Shown piece after piece: positions 44,835 to 53,168 of a stretch of DNA of 64,000 nucleotides (within the stretch, counting starts at the first letter, position 1; every line of letters begins with the position of its first letter). A model generated the notes under the pieces. The model did no database searches and had not been told where the DNA came from. It saw only the letters and a list, made by a program, of their open reading frames with translations. This stretch comes from Sphingomonas hylomeconis (GTDB taxonomy: Bacteria; Pseudomonadota; Alphaproteobacteria; Sphingomonadales; Sphingomonadaceae): contig NZ_JANQBK010000001.1 of the NCBI RefSeq assembly GCF_025370105.1, forward strand, positions 248,001 to 312,000, written 5' to 3'. The translations under genes and the position numbers were made by a program.

Positions 44835-45989
44835 TCAGCCCGCGGTAAACGTCAGCCCGGCGCGGGCGATCAGCCGCTCGCGCAGCGGCGCGCCCATCAG
44901 TGCGCCGGGCGTCCAGATGCCGCCGGCCCCTTCAACGTCGTGCACCAGGCACAGCGCGGCCTCCGAAATCATCCGGCTGGTCGAGCCATAGCCGGGATCG
45001 CGATCGCCGGTGACGACCGCGTCGAGCCGTGTGCCATCGGGCATCTCGCCGATGAACAGCAGATCGTAGAAGCCGTTCTCGCGCTCTTCCTGGCTCGGGC
45101 CTTCGCCGGGCTTGGGGCCCTTGTCGCCGGCGAACGGGTTCATCTTGGCGATCGCGTCGGCGGCGGCGCGGCCCATTTCGCCCAGGCCCGGCGCGACCAT
45201 CATCTCGTCATAGACGAAGTCCGCGCCGTACGCCTGATCGAGCAGGAAATTGGTGCGGTGGACGTTCTTGGTGTTGATCGGCGCCATGATGAACGGCGCG
45301 ACCCAGGCACCGATCGACGCATCATATTCGGGCAGCAGCCCCTTGGGCTGGCTCGGGCCGTCGAAGCCCGGCGTCAGCGCGAACGGGTTGATCAGCAGGC
45401 CGAGGATCGAGGGATCGCGCGCGGCGGCGGCCATCGATGCCTTGAGGCTGGCGACGGTGCCGCCCGACGCACCGCCCTGCATTTTCCGCACGCGGCCCTT
45501 CACGTGGCGCACCGGGTGGCCGAACTTCGCCTTCGCCGCTTCCTGCAGCGTCAGCACGCCGAGATCGAACGGGATGGAGTCGAACCCGCAGGAGAAGACG
45601 ATCCGCGCGCCGCTGCGCCTGGCCGTCTCGTGATGCGCGTCGATCATGTGGCGCATCCAGGCGGGCTCGCCGCACAGATCGACATAGGCGGTGCCGGTGG
45701 CGGCGCAGGCGGCGACGAGATCGTTGCCGTAGAGCTGGTACGGGCCAACCGTGGTCAGCACGACCTTGGTGCGTTCGCATAGCGCCGTGAGGCTGGCGGG
45801 GTCGTCGCTGTCGGCGACGATCAGCGGCGTGTCGGCCGGGGCGCCGATCGCGTCGCGCACCTCCTGCAGCTTGGTCAGCGAGCGGCCGGCCATCGCCCAG
45901 CGCGGCGTGTCCTGGCTCAGCAGATATTCGGCGACCAGCCGGCCGGTGAAGCCGGTGGCGCCGTAGACGATGATGTCGAAATCTTGCAT
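44835..45989 (-). CDS. Saccharopine-dehydrogenase-like / trans-acting enoyl reductase
   Basis: The 384-residue protein has an N-terminal Rossmann fold (IIVYGATGFTGRLVAEYLL) and continues with CGFDSIPFDLGVL and VYDEMMVAPGLGEMG, as in the saccharopine dehydrogenase NADP-binding family that includes mycobacterial trans-acting enoyl reductases. It probably reduces a lipid or polyketide-like intermediate; the substrate is unknown. The gene sits among acyl-CoA genes, with repeats on both sides. Confidence 0.85.
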   Translation of the reverse strand: MQDFDIIVYGATGFTGRLVAEYLLSQDTPRWAMAGRSLTKLQEVRDAIGAPADTPLIVADSDDPASLTALCERTKVVLTTVGPYQLYGNDLVAACAATGTAYVDLCGEPAWMRHMIDAHHETARRSGARIVFSCGFDSIPFDLGVLTLQEAAKAKFGHPVRHVKGRVRKMQGGASGGTVASLKASMAAAARDPSILGLLINPFALTPGFDGPSQPKGLLPEYDASIGAWVAPFIMAPINTKNVHRTNFLLDQAYGADFVYDEMMVAPGLGEMGRAAADAIAKMNPFAGDKGPKPGEGPSQEERENGFYDLLFIGEMPDGTRLDAVVTGDRDPGYGSTSRMISEAALCLVHDVEGAGGIWTPGALMGAPLRERLIARAGLTFTAG

Positions 45990-45992
45990 GAT

Positions 45993-46158
45993 TCTCCCCT
46001 CCCGCTTGCGGGAGGGGTCGGGGGAGGGCCTGCCTCACTCCTGCGCGGTAGCTGTAACATGCCCTCCCCCAGCCCCTCCCGCAAGCGGGAGGGGAGTAGT
46101 TAGGCCCCTCCCGCAAGCGGGAGGGGAGTAGTTAGGCCCCTCTTGTAAGAGGGCGGGG
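45993..46158. repeat. CCCTCCCGC-family repeat with a tandemly duplicated arm
   Basis: The left half matches the family at 4234-4340 and 52449-52543. On the right, the 32-bp unit CCCCTCCCGCAAGCGGGAGG plus GGAGTAGTTAGG occurs twice in a row (46073-46104 and 46105-46136) and a degenerate third hairpin (46137-46158) follows. It lies in the gap between the ABC exporter and the reductase gene. Confidence 0.85.
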
Positions 46159-46159
46159 C

Positions 46160-47953
46160 TTACGCGGCCTCGCTGAACTGCAGGCTGGCGAGCCGCGCAT
46201 AGAGGCCGTTCTGCCCGATCAGTTCGGCATGGCTGCCGCTCTCGACGATCCGCCCCTCGTTCATCACGATGATGCGCTTGGCGGCGCGCACGGTGGCGAG
46301 GCGATGCGCGATGACCAGAGTGGTGCGCTGCTGCATCAGCCGCTCGAGCGCCTGCTGCACCAGCTGTTCGCTCTCCGCATCCAGCGCGCTGGTCGCCTCG
46401 TCGAGCAACAGGATCGGCGCGTCGCGCAGCAGCGCGCGGGCGATCGCGACGCGCTGGCGCTGGCCGCCGGACAGGCGCGCGCCGCCTTCGCCGAGGAAGG
46501 TGCTGAGCCCGTCGGGCAGCTTGCGCAGGAATTCGGCGGCATTGGCGGCCTCGGCCGCGGCCCAGAGCTCGTCGTCGCTTGCCTCCCACTTGCCGTAGCG
46601 CAGATTGTCGCGCGCGCTGGCGCCGAAGATCACCGTTTCCTGCGGCACCATGGCGATGCGGCGGCGGATCTCGGCCGGGTCGGCAGCGCGCAGCGATACG
46701 CCGTCGAGCCGCACGTCGCCGGCGGACGGATCGTAGAAGCGCTGGATCAGCTGGAACAGGGTGGTCTTGCCCGCGCCGGACGGGCCGACCACCGCGACGG
46801 TATCGCCCGGCGCGATCTCGAGCGAGAAATCGTGCAGCGCGGCGGTGTCGAGCCGGGTCGGGTAGCGGAACTCGACATGGTCGAAGCTGAGCGCGCCGCG
46901 CGGCGGGACGGGCAGGGTGGCGGGGTGCGCCGGCGGGGCGATCTCGGGCTGTTCGCGCAGCAGTTCGCCGAGCCGGCCAGCGGCACCGGCGCCGCGCAGC
47001 AGATCGCCGTACACCTCGGTCAGCGCCCCGAACGCGCCGGCGACGATCCCGCCGGTCAGCACGAAGGCGGCGATCGATCCGCCGCTGATCCTGCCCGCGG
47101 CGACATCGACCGCGCCTTCCCACAGCACCAGCGTGATCGAGCCGAAGATCAGCCCGATGACGATTGCGGTCATGAAGGCGCGCAGCGCGATGCGCCGGCG
47201 CGCGGCGGCAAAGGTCGCGGCGACGGCATCGGAAAAGCGCTTTGCCTCGCGGCTTTCCTGGCCGAACGCCTGGACGATCTTCATCGCGCCCAGCGTCTCG
47301 GTGGCGATCGAGCCGACATCGGCGACGCGATCCTGCGACTGGCGCGATTGATTGCGTACCCGGCGGCCGAGCAGCGCCATCGGCAGGATGATGATCGGAA
47401 TGCCGAGCATCAGCATGCCGGCGAGCTTTGGCGAGATGGCGAACAGGTAGATCAGCCCGCCGACACCGGTAAAGGCGTTGCGCAGCGCGACCGACACGGT
47501 GGTGCCGACGACCTGCTCGATCAGCGTGGTATCGGAGGTCAGGCGCGAGGCGATTTCGGACGGGCGGTTCTGCTCGAAGAAACGCGGCGTCAGCGTCAGC
47601 AGATGCGCCTGCACCGAGGTGCGGATGTCGGCGACCACGCGTTCGCCGAGCCAGGAGACGTAATAGAAGCGCACCGCCGTCGCCAGCGCGAGGATCACGA
47701 CGATCATCAGCAGGTAATGGAACGAGGTATCGACCGCGCCGCCGGCGCCCGGCCCGAAGCCGCGATCGATCACGCGCTTGAAGCCGTAGGGAATGCCGAT
47801 CGTCGCCGCCGAGGTGGTCAGCAATGCGAGCCAGGCGATGCCGATCTGACGCGGATATCGTTTGGCATGATGCCATACCAAGGCGAGATCGCCGAGGCGA
47901 CGTTTCCGCGCGGGTTCGTCGGCGGGCGCGGGGCTTGGCTGGGCATCGGACAT
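46160..47953 (-). CDS. ABC exporter, fused membrane and ATPase domains (MsbA-like)
   Basis: The 597-residue half-transporter has six membrane segments (about 35-320) and an ATPase domain: Walker A VVGPSGAGKTTL, signature LSGGQRQRVAIARAL, Walker B ILLLDEATSALD, H-loop IAHRLATV. It resembles the MsbA-related group of alphaproteobacterial exporters. The substrate may be a lipid or drug. The ATG at 47953 is chosen; a GTG two codons earlier is possible. It is divergent from the PHA depolymerase gene. Confidence 0.92.
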   Translation of the reverse strand: MSDAQPSPAPADEPARKRRLGDLALVWHHAKRYPRQIGIAWLALLTTSAATIGIPYGFKRVIDRGFGPGAGGAVDTSFHYLLMIVVILALATAVRFYYVSWLGERVVADIRTSVQAHLLTLTPRFFEQNRPSEIASRLTSDTTLIEQVVGTTVSVALRNAFTGVGGLIYLFAISPKLAGMLMLGIPIIILPMALLGRRVRNQSRQSQDRVADVGSIATETLGAMKIVQAFGQESREAKRFSDAVAATFAAARRRIALRAFMTAIVIGLIFGSITLVLWEGAVDVAAGRISGGSIAAFVLTGGIVAGAFGALTEVYGDLLRGAGAAGRLGELLREQPEIAPPAHPATLPVPPRGALSFDHVEFRYPTRLDTAALHDFSLEIAPGDTVAVVGPSGAGKTTLFQLIQRFYDPSAGDVRLDGVSLRAADPAEIRRRIAMVPQETVIFGASARDNLRYGKWEASDDELWAAAEAANAAEFLRKLPDGLSTFLGEGGARLSGGQRQRVAIARALLRDAPILLLDEATSALDAESEQLVQQALERLMQQRTTLVIAHRLATVRAAKRIIVMNEGRIVESGSHAELIGQNGLYARLASLQFSEAA

Positions 47954-48088
47954 GGCCACCAGCGCTAGCAGGCCGGCGGCGGTCGCTCAACGGGCCTGAG
48001 GGTAACCACGTACGATCATTGCCAGCATGATCCGATGGGTTTATGCCGCAGTTGCGAACAGGTTCCTTTTTCAAATATCGGGTATGCG

Positions 48089-49321
48089 ATGCTCTACAAC
48101 GCTTATGAGATGCAGAAGTCCATGCTGGCCGGTGCCAGTGCGATGGCGGGTTTCGGCGCGGGCTGGCTGAACAACCCGGCCAATCCCTTCTCCTATCTGG
48201 GCGGCGGCACCGTGCTGGCATCGGCGCTGGAAGTGTTCGCGCATGCCTCCGCCCCGCGCGGAAAGCCGGCTTTCGGGCTGGAATACACCACGATCAACGG
48301 CGCGCAGGTGCCGGTCGAGGAAGAGATCGTGCTGCGCAAACCCTTCGGCCAGCTGAAGCGCTTCAAGCGCGCGGGCGTGGCCGGCGAACCCAAGCTGCTG
48401 ATCGTCGCCCCGATGTCCGGTCATTACGCGACTCTGCTTCGCGGTACGGTCGAGCGGATGCTGCCGGTGGCGGATGTCTATATAACCGATTGGCGCGATG
48501 CGAAGCAGGTGCCGCTGGCCGACGGCGCGTTCGATCTGGACGACTATATCGATTACGTCACCGAATTCCTCGACGTGATCGGCAAGTCGGGTGACGGCGA
48601 ACGCGCGCATATGCTCGCGGTGTGCCAGCCCTCGGTGCCGTGCTACGCCGCGACGTGCCTGATGAGCGCGGACCAGCATCCCTATCGGCCCAAGACGCTG
48701 ACCATGATGGGCGGGCCCGTCGATACGCGCGAGGCGCCGACCGCGGTCAACACGCTGGCGACCGAACGGCCGCATGCCTGGTTCGAGCAGAACGTGATCG
48801 CGACGATCCCGGCCAATTATCCCGGCGCCGGGCGCCGCGTCTATCCCGGCTTCCTGCAGCTTGCCGGCTTCATGTCGATGAACCTCGGCAGCCACATGAA
48901 TTCGCATTACGAGATGTTCAAACACCTCGTGCAGGGCGACGGCGAAAGCGCCGATGCGTCAAAGGATTTCTACGAGGAATATCGCTCGGTCTGCGACATG
49001 ACCGCGGAATTCTACCTGCAGACGATCGACGTGGTGTTCCAGGATCACGCACTGCCGCGCGGCATCATGCAGCATCGCGGGCGCACGATCGATCCGGCAG
49101 CGATCAAGGATGTCGGCATCCTCGCGATCGAGGGCGAGAAGGACGATATTTCGGGGCTCGGCCAGACCAAGGCGGCGCTCACCATCGCCACCGGCCTGTC
49201 CGAGTCCAAGAAGCGCTATTACATGGCCGAGGGCGCCGGCCATTACGGCATCTTCAACGGCAGCAAATGGCGCGACCGGATCGCTCCGGTGGTCGAGGAA
49301 TGGATGGCGGCGAACGCCTGA
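48089..49321 (+). CDS. phaZ: Intracellular poly(3-hydroxyalkanoate) depolymerase
   Basis: PhaZ hydrolyses stored short-chain polyhydroxyalkanoate granules. The 410-residue protein has the catalytic cysteine C179 in VCQPSVP, which replaces the lipase-box serine in this intracellular family. DWRDAKQVPL, NYPGAGRRVYPGFLQL and AGHYGIFNGSKWR are conserved landmarks, with the last providing the catalytic His. A conventional ribosome-binding site is not clear before the ATG. No PHA synthase is in the window. A thiolase and MaoC hydratase lie a few kilobases away. Confidence 0.92.
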   Translation: MLYNAYEMQKSMLAGASAMAGFGAGWLNNPANPFSYLGGGTVLASALEVFAHASAPRGKPAFGLEYTTINGAQVPVEEEIVLRKPFGQLKRFKRAGVAGEPKLLIVAPMSGHYATLLRGTVERMLPVADVYITDWRDAKQVPLADGAFDLDDYIDYVTEFLDVIGKSGDGERAHMLAVCQPSVPCYAATCLMSADQHPYRPKTLTMMGGPVDTREAPTAVNTLATERPHAWFEQNVIATIPANYPGAGRRVYPGFLQLAGFMSMNLGSHMNSHYEMFKHLVQGDGESADASKDFYEEYRSVCDMTAEFYLQTIDVVFQDHALPRGIMQHRGRTIDPAAIKDVGILAIEGEKDDISGLGQTKAALTIATGLSESKKRYYMAEGAGHYGIFNGSKWRDRIAPVVEEWMAANA

Positions 49322-49414
49322 GGCGCCGTACCGCGGCGGTGCGGATGCTGCCGCCGCCAGCCGCTGGTATGCTGACTGATGGCTGGGGTTCGCGGCGGTG
49401 GTTACTAGCCCAAC

Positions 49415-49520
49415 CGTCATCCTGAACTTGGTTCAGGATCCATCGGGCGGCTAGGTGCCGCGGTCGCGGTGAGCGTCGCCGTTGCGGCACTATGGATCCT
49501 GAAACGAGTTCAGGATGACG
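49415..49520. repeat. Palindromic repeat, TCATCCTGAA family (phaZ downstream)
   Basis: This copy shares the outer arms and the inner GGATCCATCGGGCGGCTA with the copy upstream of mutM (5242-5348). It lies within the 312-bp gap between phaZ and the converging oxidase gene; the rest of that gap shows no gene. Confidence 0.9.
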
Positions 49521-49633
49521 TGCGGGGTGGGCGGGGGGCGCCTTCGTCGGACGCTGCCCCCCCGGCCAGACGGCAGTCGCCAGACGGCAGCCGCCAGGCG
49601 CCGCACACCGGCTCCCGGCGACGGCGCGCCATA

Positions 49634-50113
49634 TTACGTCGCGGTGGTGCTCACCTTGGCGTGGCTGCCGGACTCCGACGGCTTGATCGTGCCGCCGACC
49701 AGCATCTTGAGCCGGCCGCTGAGCGAGATATCGGTTTCCCACAATTCGGCGCTGTCGATGTCGAGCCGGATCAGCGCCAGGTTGGGATCGCTCTTGCCGC
49801 CGGGAAACCAGGCCTCGACCTGCTTGTTCCAGAGCTTGTCGATCATCGCCGGATCGTTGCTCTCGCTGATCGTGCCGGACAGGCAGGCGAAGAAATCGTG
49901 CCCCTTGGAGACGAACTGCGCCATCGCCGCGCCGCCGCCGATCAGGCGATTGTCCTTGCCGACGAAGAAGAACAGCGTGTCGACCAGATCCTTGTCGAGC
50001 TGCGCGGTCAGCGGCTCGCTATGCTGGTGCGCGTCGGTCAGGCCGACCATCACGAACGGGCTGTCGGCCATCTTGTCCCACAGCGTCTGCTTGATTTCCT
50101 GCGTATCGGCCAT
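49634..50113 (-). CDS. Pyridoxamine-phosphate-oxidase-like (general stress) protein
   Basis: The 159-residue protein belongs to the FMN-binding split-barrel group: KMADSPFVMVGLTD at the N terminus, DTLFFFVGKDNRL, and KQVEAWFPGGKSDPNLALIR. Close relatives are annotated as general stress protein 26. Enzymatic activity is not established. It is divergent from the HPP protein gene. Confidence 0.85.
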   Translation of the reverse strand: MADTQEIKQTLWDKMADSPFVMVGLTDAHQHSEPLTAQLDKDLVDTLFFFVGKDNRLIGGGAAMAQFVSKGHDFFACLSGTISESNDPAMIDKLWNKQVEAWFPGGKSDPNLALIRLDIDSAELWETDISLSGRLKMLVGGTIKPSESGSHAKVSTTAT

Positions 50114-50206
50114 GCGGTGTCTCCTCGATTGGTTCGGTAGGATAACGTCTCGCGGGCAAAGGGTTTCCTTGTCGCGCAATTGCGCCGCGCCGGGCATGGC
50201 GGGCGG

Positions 50207-50893
50207 ATGATCAAGCGCTTCTTCTCCCCGATCCTCGCCGGCGCCACGCTCGGTGACCGGCTCATCGCCTGTGCCGCGGCGGCGATCGGCATCGCGCTCA
50301 CCGGCCTGCTCAGCGCGCTGCTCGTCGATGGGCATACGGCCGCGTTGCTGGTCGCGCCGATGGGCGCCTCGGCGGTGCTGATCTTCGCGGTGCCCGCCAG
50401 CCCCCTGGCGCAGCCCTGGCCGGTGGTCGGCGGGAACGTCCTCTCGGCGTTGGTCGGCATCACGATCGCCTGGGCGGTGCCGATCCCGGCGCTCGCCGCC
50501 GGGCTGGCAGTGGCGGTGGCGATCCTGGTCATGTCGCTGACCCGCTCGCTGCATCCGCCGGGCGGGGCGGCGGCGCTGCTGGCCGTGCTGGGCGGACCCG
50601 GCGTGGCGGCGGCGGGCTATTGGTTCGCGGCGGTGCCGGTCGGGCTGAACGCCGCGCTGCTCGCGCTATCGGGCGTGCTCCTTCACCGGGTTACCGGCCA
50701 CAGCTATCCGCATCGCGCCGTGCCGGCCGGCAATCAGGTGCTCGCCACGCGCGATACCGTGCCACACCCGGAGGACGTGGATGCGGCGCTGGCCGATCTT
50801 GGCGAAACGTTCGACGTCAGCCGCGAGGATCTCGACCTTTTGTTCCGTCGCGTCGAGTATCACGCCGCCGTGCGCAAGAAGCGGGCGCGCTGA
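50207..50893 (+). CDS. HPP-family membrane protein
   Basis: The 228-residue protein has four or five membrane segments and the family signature RSLHPPGGAAAL. It ends in a soluble tail of about 60 residues with DAALADLGETFDVSREDLD. Some HPP proteins in chloroplasts and bacteria transport nitrite; that function is not certain here. GGGCGG precedes the ATG. It is followed by a tiny gene on the same strand. Confidence 0.88.
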   Translation: MIKRFFSPILAGATLGDRLIACAAAAIGIALTGLLSALLVDGHTAALLVAPMGASAVLIFAVPASPLAQPWPVVGGNVLSALVGITIAWAVPIPALAAGLAVAVAILVMSLTRSLHPPGGAAALLAVLGGPGVAAAGYWFAAVPVGLNAALLALSGVLLHRVTGHSYPHRAVPAGNQVLATRDTVPHPEDVDAALADLGETFDVSREDLDLLFRRVEYHAAVRKKRAR

Positions 50894-51003
50894 AGAGTCC
50901 GCTGACAAGGCAGCGTATCAACAAACGTCATAGCGAGTGTGTAACAAATCAGGTTACCATTCCGTCGGCGGCAATACGGCCGCCGACATGGAAAGGAATA
51001 CCT

Positions 51004-51096
51004 ATGACGGTAGCCGATCTGTGCCTGATCCTGGGCGCACTGTTCGCCTTTGCGACGCTGATCGTAAAGGTGATTGAGGTGACGCGTAAGGAATAA
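51004..51096 (+). CDS. 30-residue single-pass membrane protein
   Basis: MTVADLCLILGALFAFATLI is followed by VKVIEVTRKE and TAA. AAAGGA lies 7-12 nt before the ATG. The hydrophobic segment (residues about 5-22) and Lys-rich end suggest an inner-membrane peptide with the tail in the cytoplasm. It is not in the frame of the HPP gene tail, and the gap between them is about 110 bp. The function is unknown; similar tiny proteins act as regulators of membrane enzymes, but nothing here shows that. Confidence 0.6.
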   Translation: MTVADLCLILGALFAFATLIVKVIEVTRKE

Positions 51097-51154
51097 GGTG
51101 CACGGGCGGGGTTCGGTTGACAGGCCGGACCCCAAACGTAAGCGCCATATGTTT

Positions 51155-51184
51155 GAGCCCCGACCGTGACAGCGGCCGGGGCTC
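51155..51184. terminator. Hairpin after the 30-residue gene
   Basis: GAGCCCCG and CGGGGCTC form an 8-bp stem with ACCG/CGG extending it inward. There is no T tract on the plus strand (ACACAG follows), so termination is uncertain; it stands between genes facing each other. Confidence 0.45.
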
Positions 51185-51252
51185 ACACAGAAAGGCGCCT
51201 ATGACGTCGCCGTCATCATAGATATCGCATTTCTACGGAAATTCAAGATCGC

Positions 51253-52431
51253 TTACAGGACCTCGAACAGGCCGGCGGCACCCTGGCCGCCGCCGATGCA
51301 CATCGTGATCACGACATGCTTGGCGCCGCGGCGCTTGCCTTCGATCAGCGCGTGGCCGGTCGCGCGCGCGCCGGTCATGCCGTACGGGTGGCCGATCGAG
51401 ATCGCGCCGCCGCTGACGTTCAGAAGCTCATCGGGAATGCCGAGCTTGTCGCGGCAATATAGCACCTGCACGGCGAACGCCTCGTTCAGCTCCCACAGGC
51501 CGATATCGTCCATCTTGAGGCCGAAGCGCTGCAGCAGCTTGGGGATCGCGACGACCGGGCCGATGCCCATCTCGTCCGGCTCGGTGCCGCCGACCGCCAT
51601 GCCGATATAGCGGCCGAGCGGCTGCAGGCCGCGCTTCGAGGCGATCGATTCTTCCATCAGCACGCTGGCCGACGAACCGTCGGACAGCTGGCTGGCATTG
51701 CCGGCGGTGATCGTGAAGTCTGGGCCCATCACCGGCTTGAGCGACTGCAGGCCCTCCAGCGTGGTGTCGGCGCGGTTGCCCTCGTCCTTGGCCAGTGTCA
51801 CTTCCTTGTAGGTGACTTCCTTCGTCTCCTTGTTGACGATCGCCATGTTCGCGGTGACCGGCACGATTTCCTTGTCGTAATAGCCCGCGGCCTGCGCGGC
51901 GGCGGTGCGCTGCTGCGACTGGAGCGCATATTCGTCCATCACGTCGCGGCTGATGCCGTAGCGCTTGGCGACGACTTCGGCGGTCTGCAGCATCGGCATG
52001 TAGACGTCGCGGTGCATCGCGATCAGCTCGGGATCGGGCGCAACGCGCATCTGCGGCGTCTGCACCAGGCTGATGCTCTCGACGCCGCCGCCGATCGTGA
52101 TGTCCATATTGTCGGTGATGATCTGCTTGGCCGCGGTGGCGATCGCCATCAGCCCCGAGGCGCACTGGCGATCGACCGACATGCCGGCGACGGTGACCGG
52201 CAGGCCGGCGCGCAGCAGCGACGTGCGCGCGATATTGCCGGCCTGATGGCCCTGCTGTAGCGCGCAGCCGAACACCACGTCGTCGACATCCGCGCCGTCG
52301 ATCCCGGCGCGCTCGACGGCGGCCTTGATCGCATGGCTGGCGAGCGTGGGGGCGGGGGTGTTGTTGAACGCACCGCGATAGGCGCGGCCGATCGGGGTGC
52401 GGGCGGTGGAGACGATGACGGCTGAACGCAT
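51253..52431 (-). CDS. Acetyl-CoA C-acyltransferase (thiolase)
   Basis: This 392-residue thiolase has the nucleophilic cysteine C90 in DRQCASGL, the histidine H348 in [10 protein letters not shown], and C378 in [13 protein letters not shown]. It either condenses two acetyl-CoA units or cleaves 3-ketoacyl-CoA; the sequence alone does not decide. The next gene upstream on the same strand encodes a MaoC-like hydratase, with a palindromic repeat between. The pair fits beta-oxidation or PHA monomer supply. Confidence 0.93.
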   Translation of the reverse strand: MRSAVIVSTARTPIGRAYRGAFNNTPAPTLASHAIKAAVERAGIDGADVDDVVFGCALQQGHQAGNIARTSLLRAGLPVTVAGMSVDRQCASGLMAIATAAKQIITDNMDITIGGGVESISLVQTPQMRVAPDPELIAMHRDVYMPMLQTAEVVAKRYGISRDVMDEYALQSQQRTAAAQAAGYYDKEIVPVTANMAIVNKETKEVTYKEVTLAKDEGNRADTTLEGLQSLKPVMGPDFTITAGNASQLSDGSSASVLMEESIASKRGLQPLGRYIGMAVGGTEPDEMGIGPVVAIPKLLQRFGLKMDDIGLWELNEAFAVQVLYCRDKLGIPDELLNVSGGAISIGHPYGMTGARATGHALIEGKRRGAKHVVITMCIGGGQGAAGLFEVL

Positions 52432-52448
52432 GGTTGGGCCTTTCTAGC

Positions 52449-52543
52449 TCCCCTCCCGCTTGCGGGAGGGGCTGGGGGAGGGCGTGTGGGGAGCGGCACC
52501 TGTGACAGGCCCTCCCCTAACCCCTCCCGCAAGCAGGAGGGGA
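52449..52543. repeat. Palindromic repeat, CCCTCCCGC family (MaoC-thiolase gap)
   Basis: CCCCTCCCGCTTGCGGGAGGGG and CCCCTCCCGCAAGCAGGAGGGG flank a spacer containing GTGACAGGCCCTC. Same family as 4234-4340 and 45993-46158. Confidence 0.88.
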
Positions 52544-52551
52544 ATGGTAGT

Positions 52552-53010
52552 TCAAACGAAGATCTGGCTGATCCATTCGGCGATCATCGCCGGCTTGTCC
52601 TCGCCTTCGATCTCGACGGTGAACTCGTTGGTCTGCTGCCACTGGCCGGGGCGCTTCTCGGCAAACTCGAGCAGCTTGAAGTGGCCGCGGACGCGCTTGC
52701 CGGAGCGGACGGGGGTGAGGAAGCGGACTTTGTTGCCGCCGTAATTGACGCCCATCTTGACGCCCTCGATGCTCACCGGATCGATGATCTTGGAGGACAG
52801 GAGCGGCATCAACGACAGGGTGAGGAAACCATGCGCGATCGTGCCGCCGAACGGCGTCAGCGCGGCCTTGGCGGGGTCGATATGGATGAACTGGTGATCC
52901 CCGGTCGCATCGGCGAACTTGTCGATCATCTCCTGGCTGACCTCGACCCAGTCGGACACGCTTTCGGTGCCGATCCGGCCGGCCATTTCCTGTACGCTGA
53001 TCGTCGCCAC
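52552..53010 (-). CDS. MaoC-like (R)-specific enoyl-CoA hydratase
   Basis: The 152-residue single hot-dog protein has the hydratase motif: DATGDHQFIHIDPAKAALTP with Asp and His as catalytic residues, and GTIAHGFLTLSL. It would hydrate trans-2-enoyl-CoA to (R)-3-hydroxyacyl-CoA, the precursor of PHA. The GTG at 53010 has GAAGGG upstream, and removes a Pro/His-rich upstream extension. It is upstream of the thiolase in the same direction. Confidence 0.88.
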   Translation of the reverse strand: MATISVQEMAGRIGTESVSDWVEVSQEMIDKFADATGDHQFIHIDPAKAALTPFGGTIAHGFLTLSLMPLLSSKIIDPVSIEGVKMGVNYGGNKVRFLTPVRSGKRVRGHFKLLEFAEKRPGQWQQTNEFTVEIEGEDKPAMIAEWISQIFV

Positions 53011-53168
53011 TGGGGGATCCCTTCGGTTGTGAACGTGTCGCGGCAAATGACACCAGACGTGGCGTGGTGCAAGCCTTCGACCGACCGAAAGATGGAACGG
53101 GCCGGCATGAATGGCGCAGCCGCCTTCGCGTCAGCCTTGCTGCAGCCCGGACCCGATATTCGAATCGC

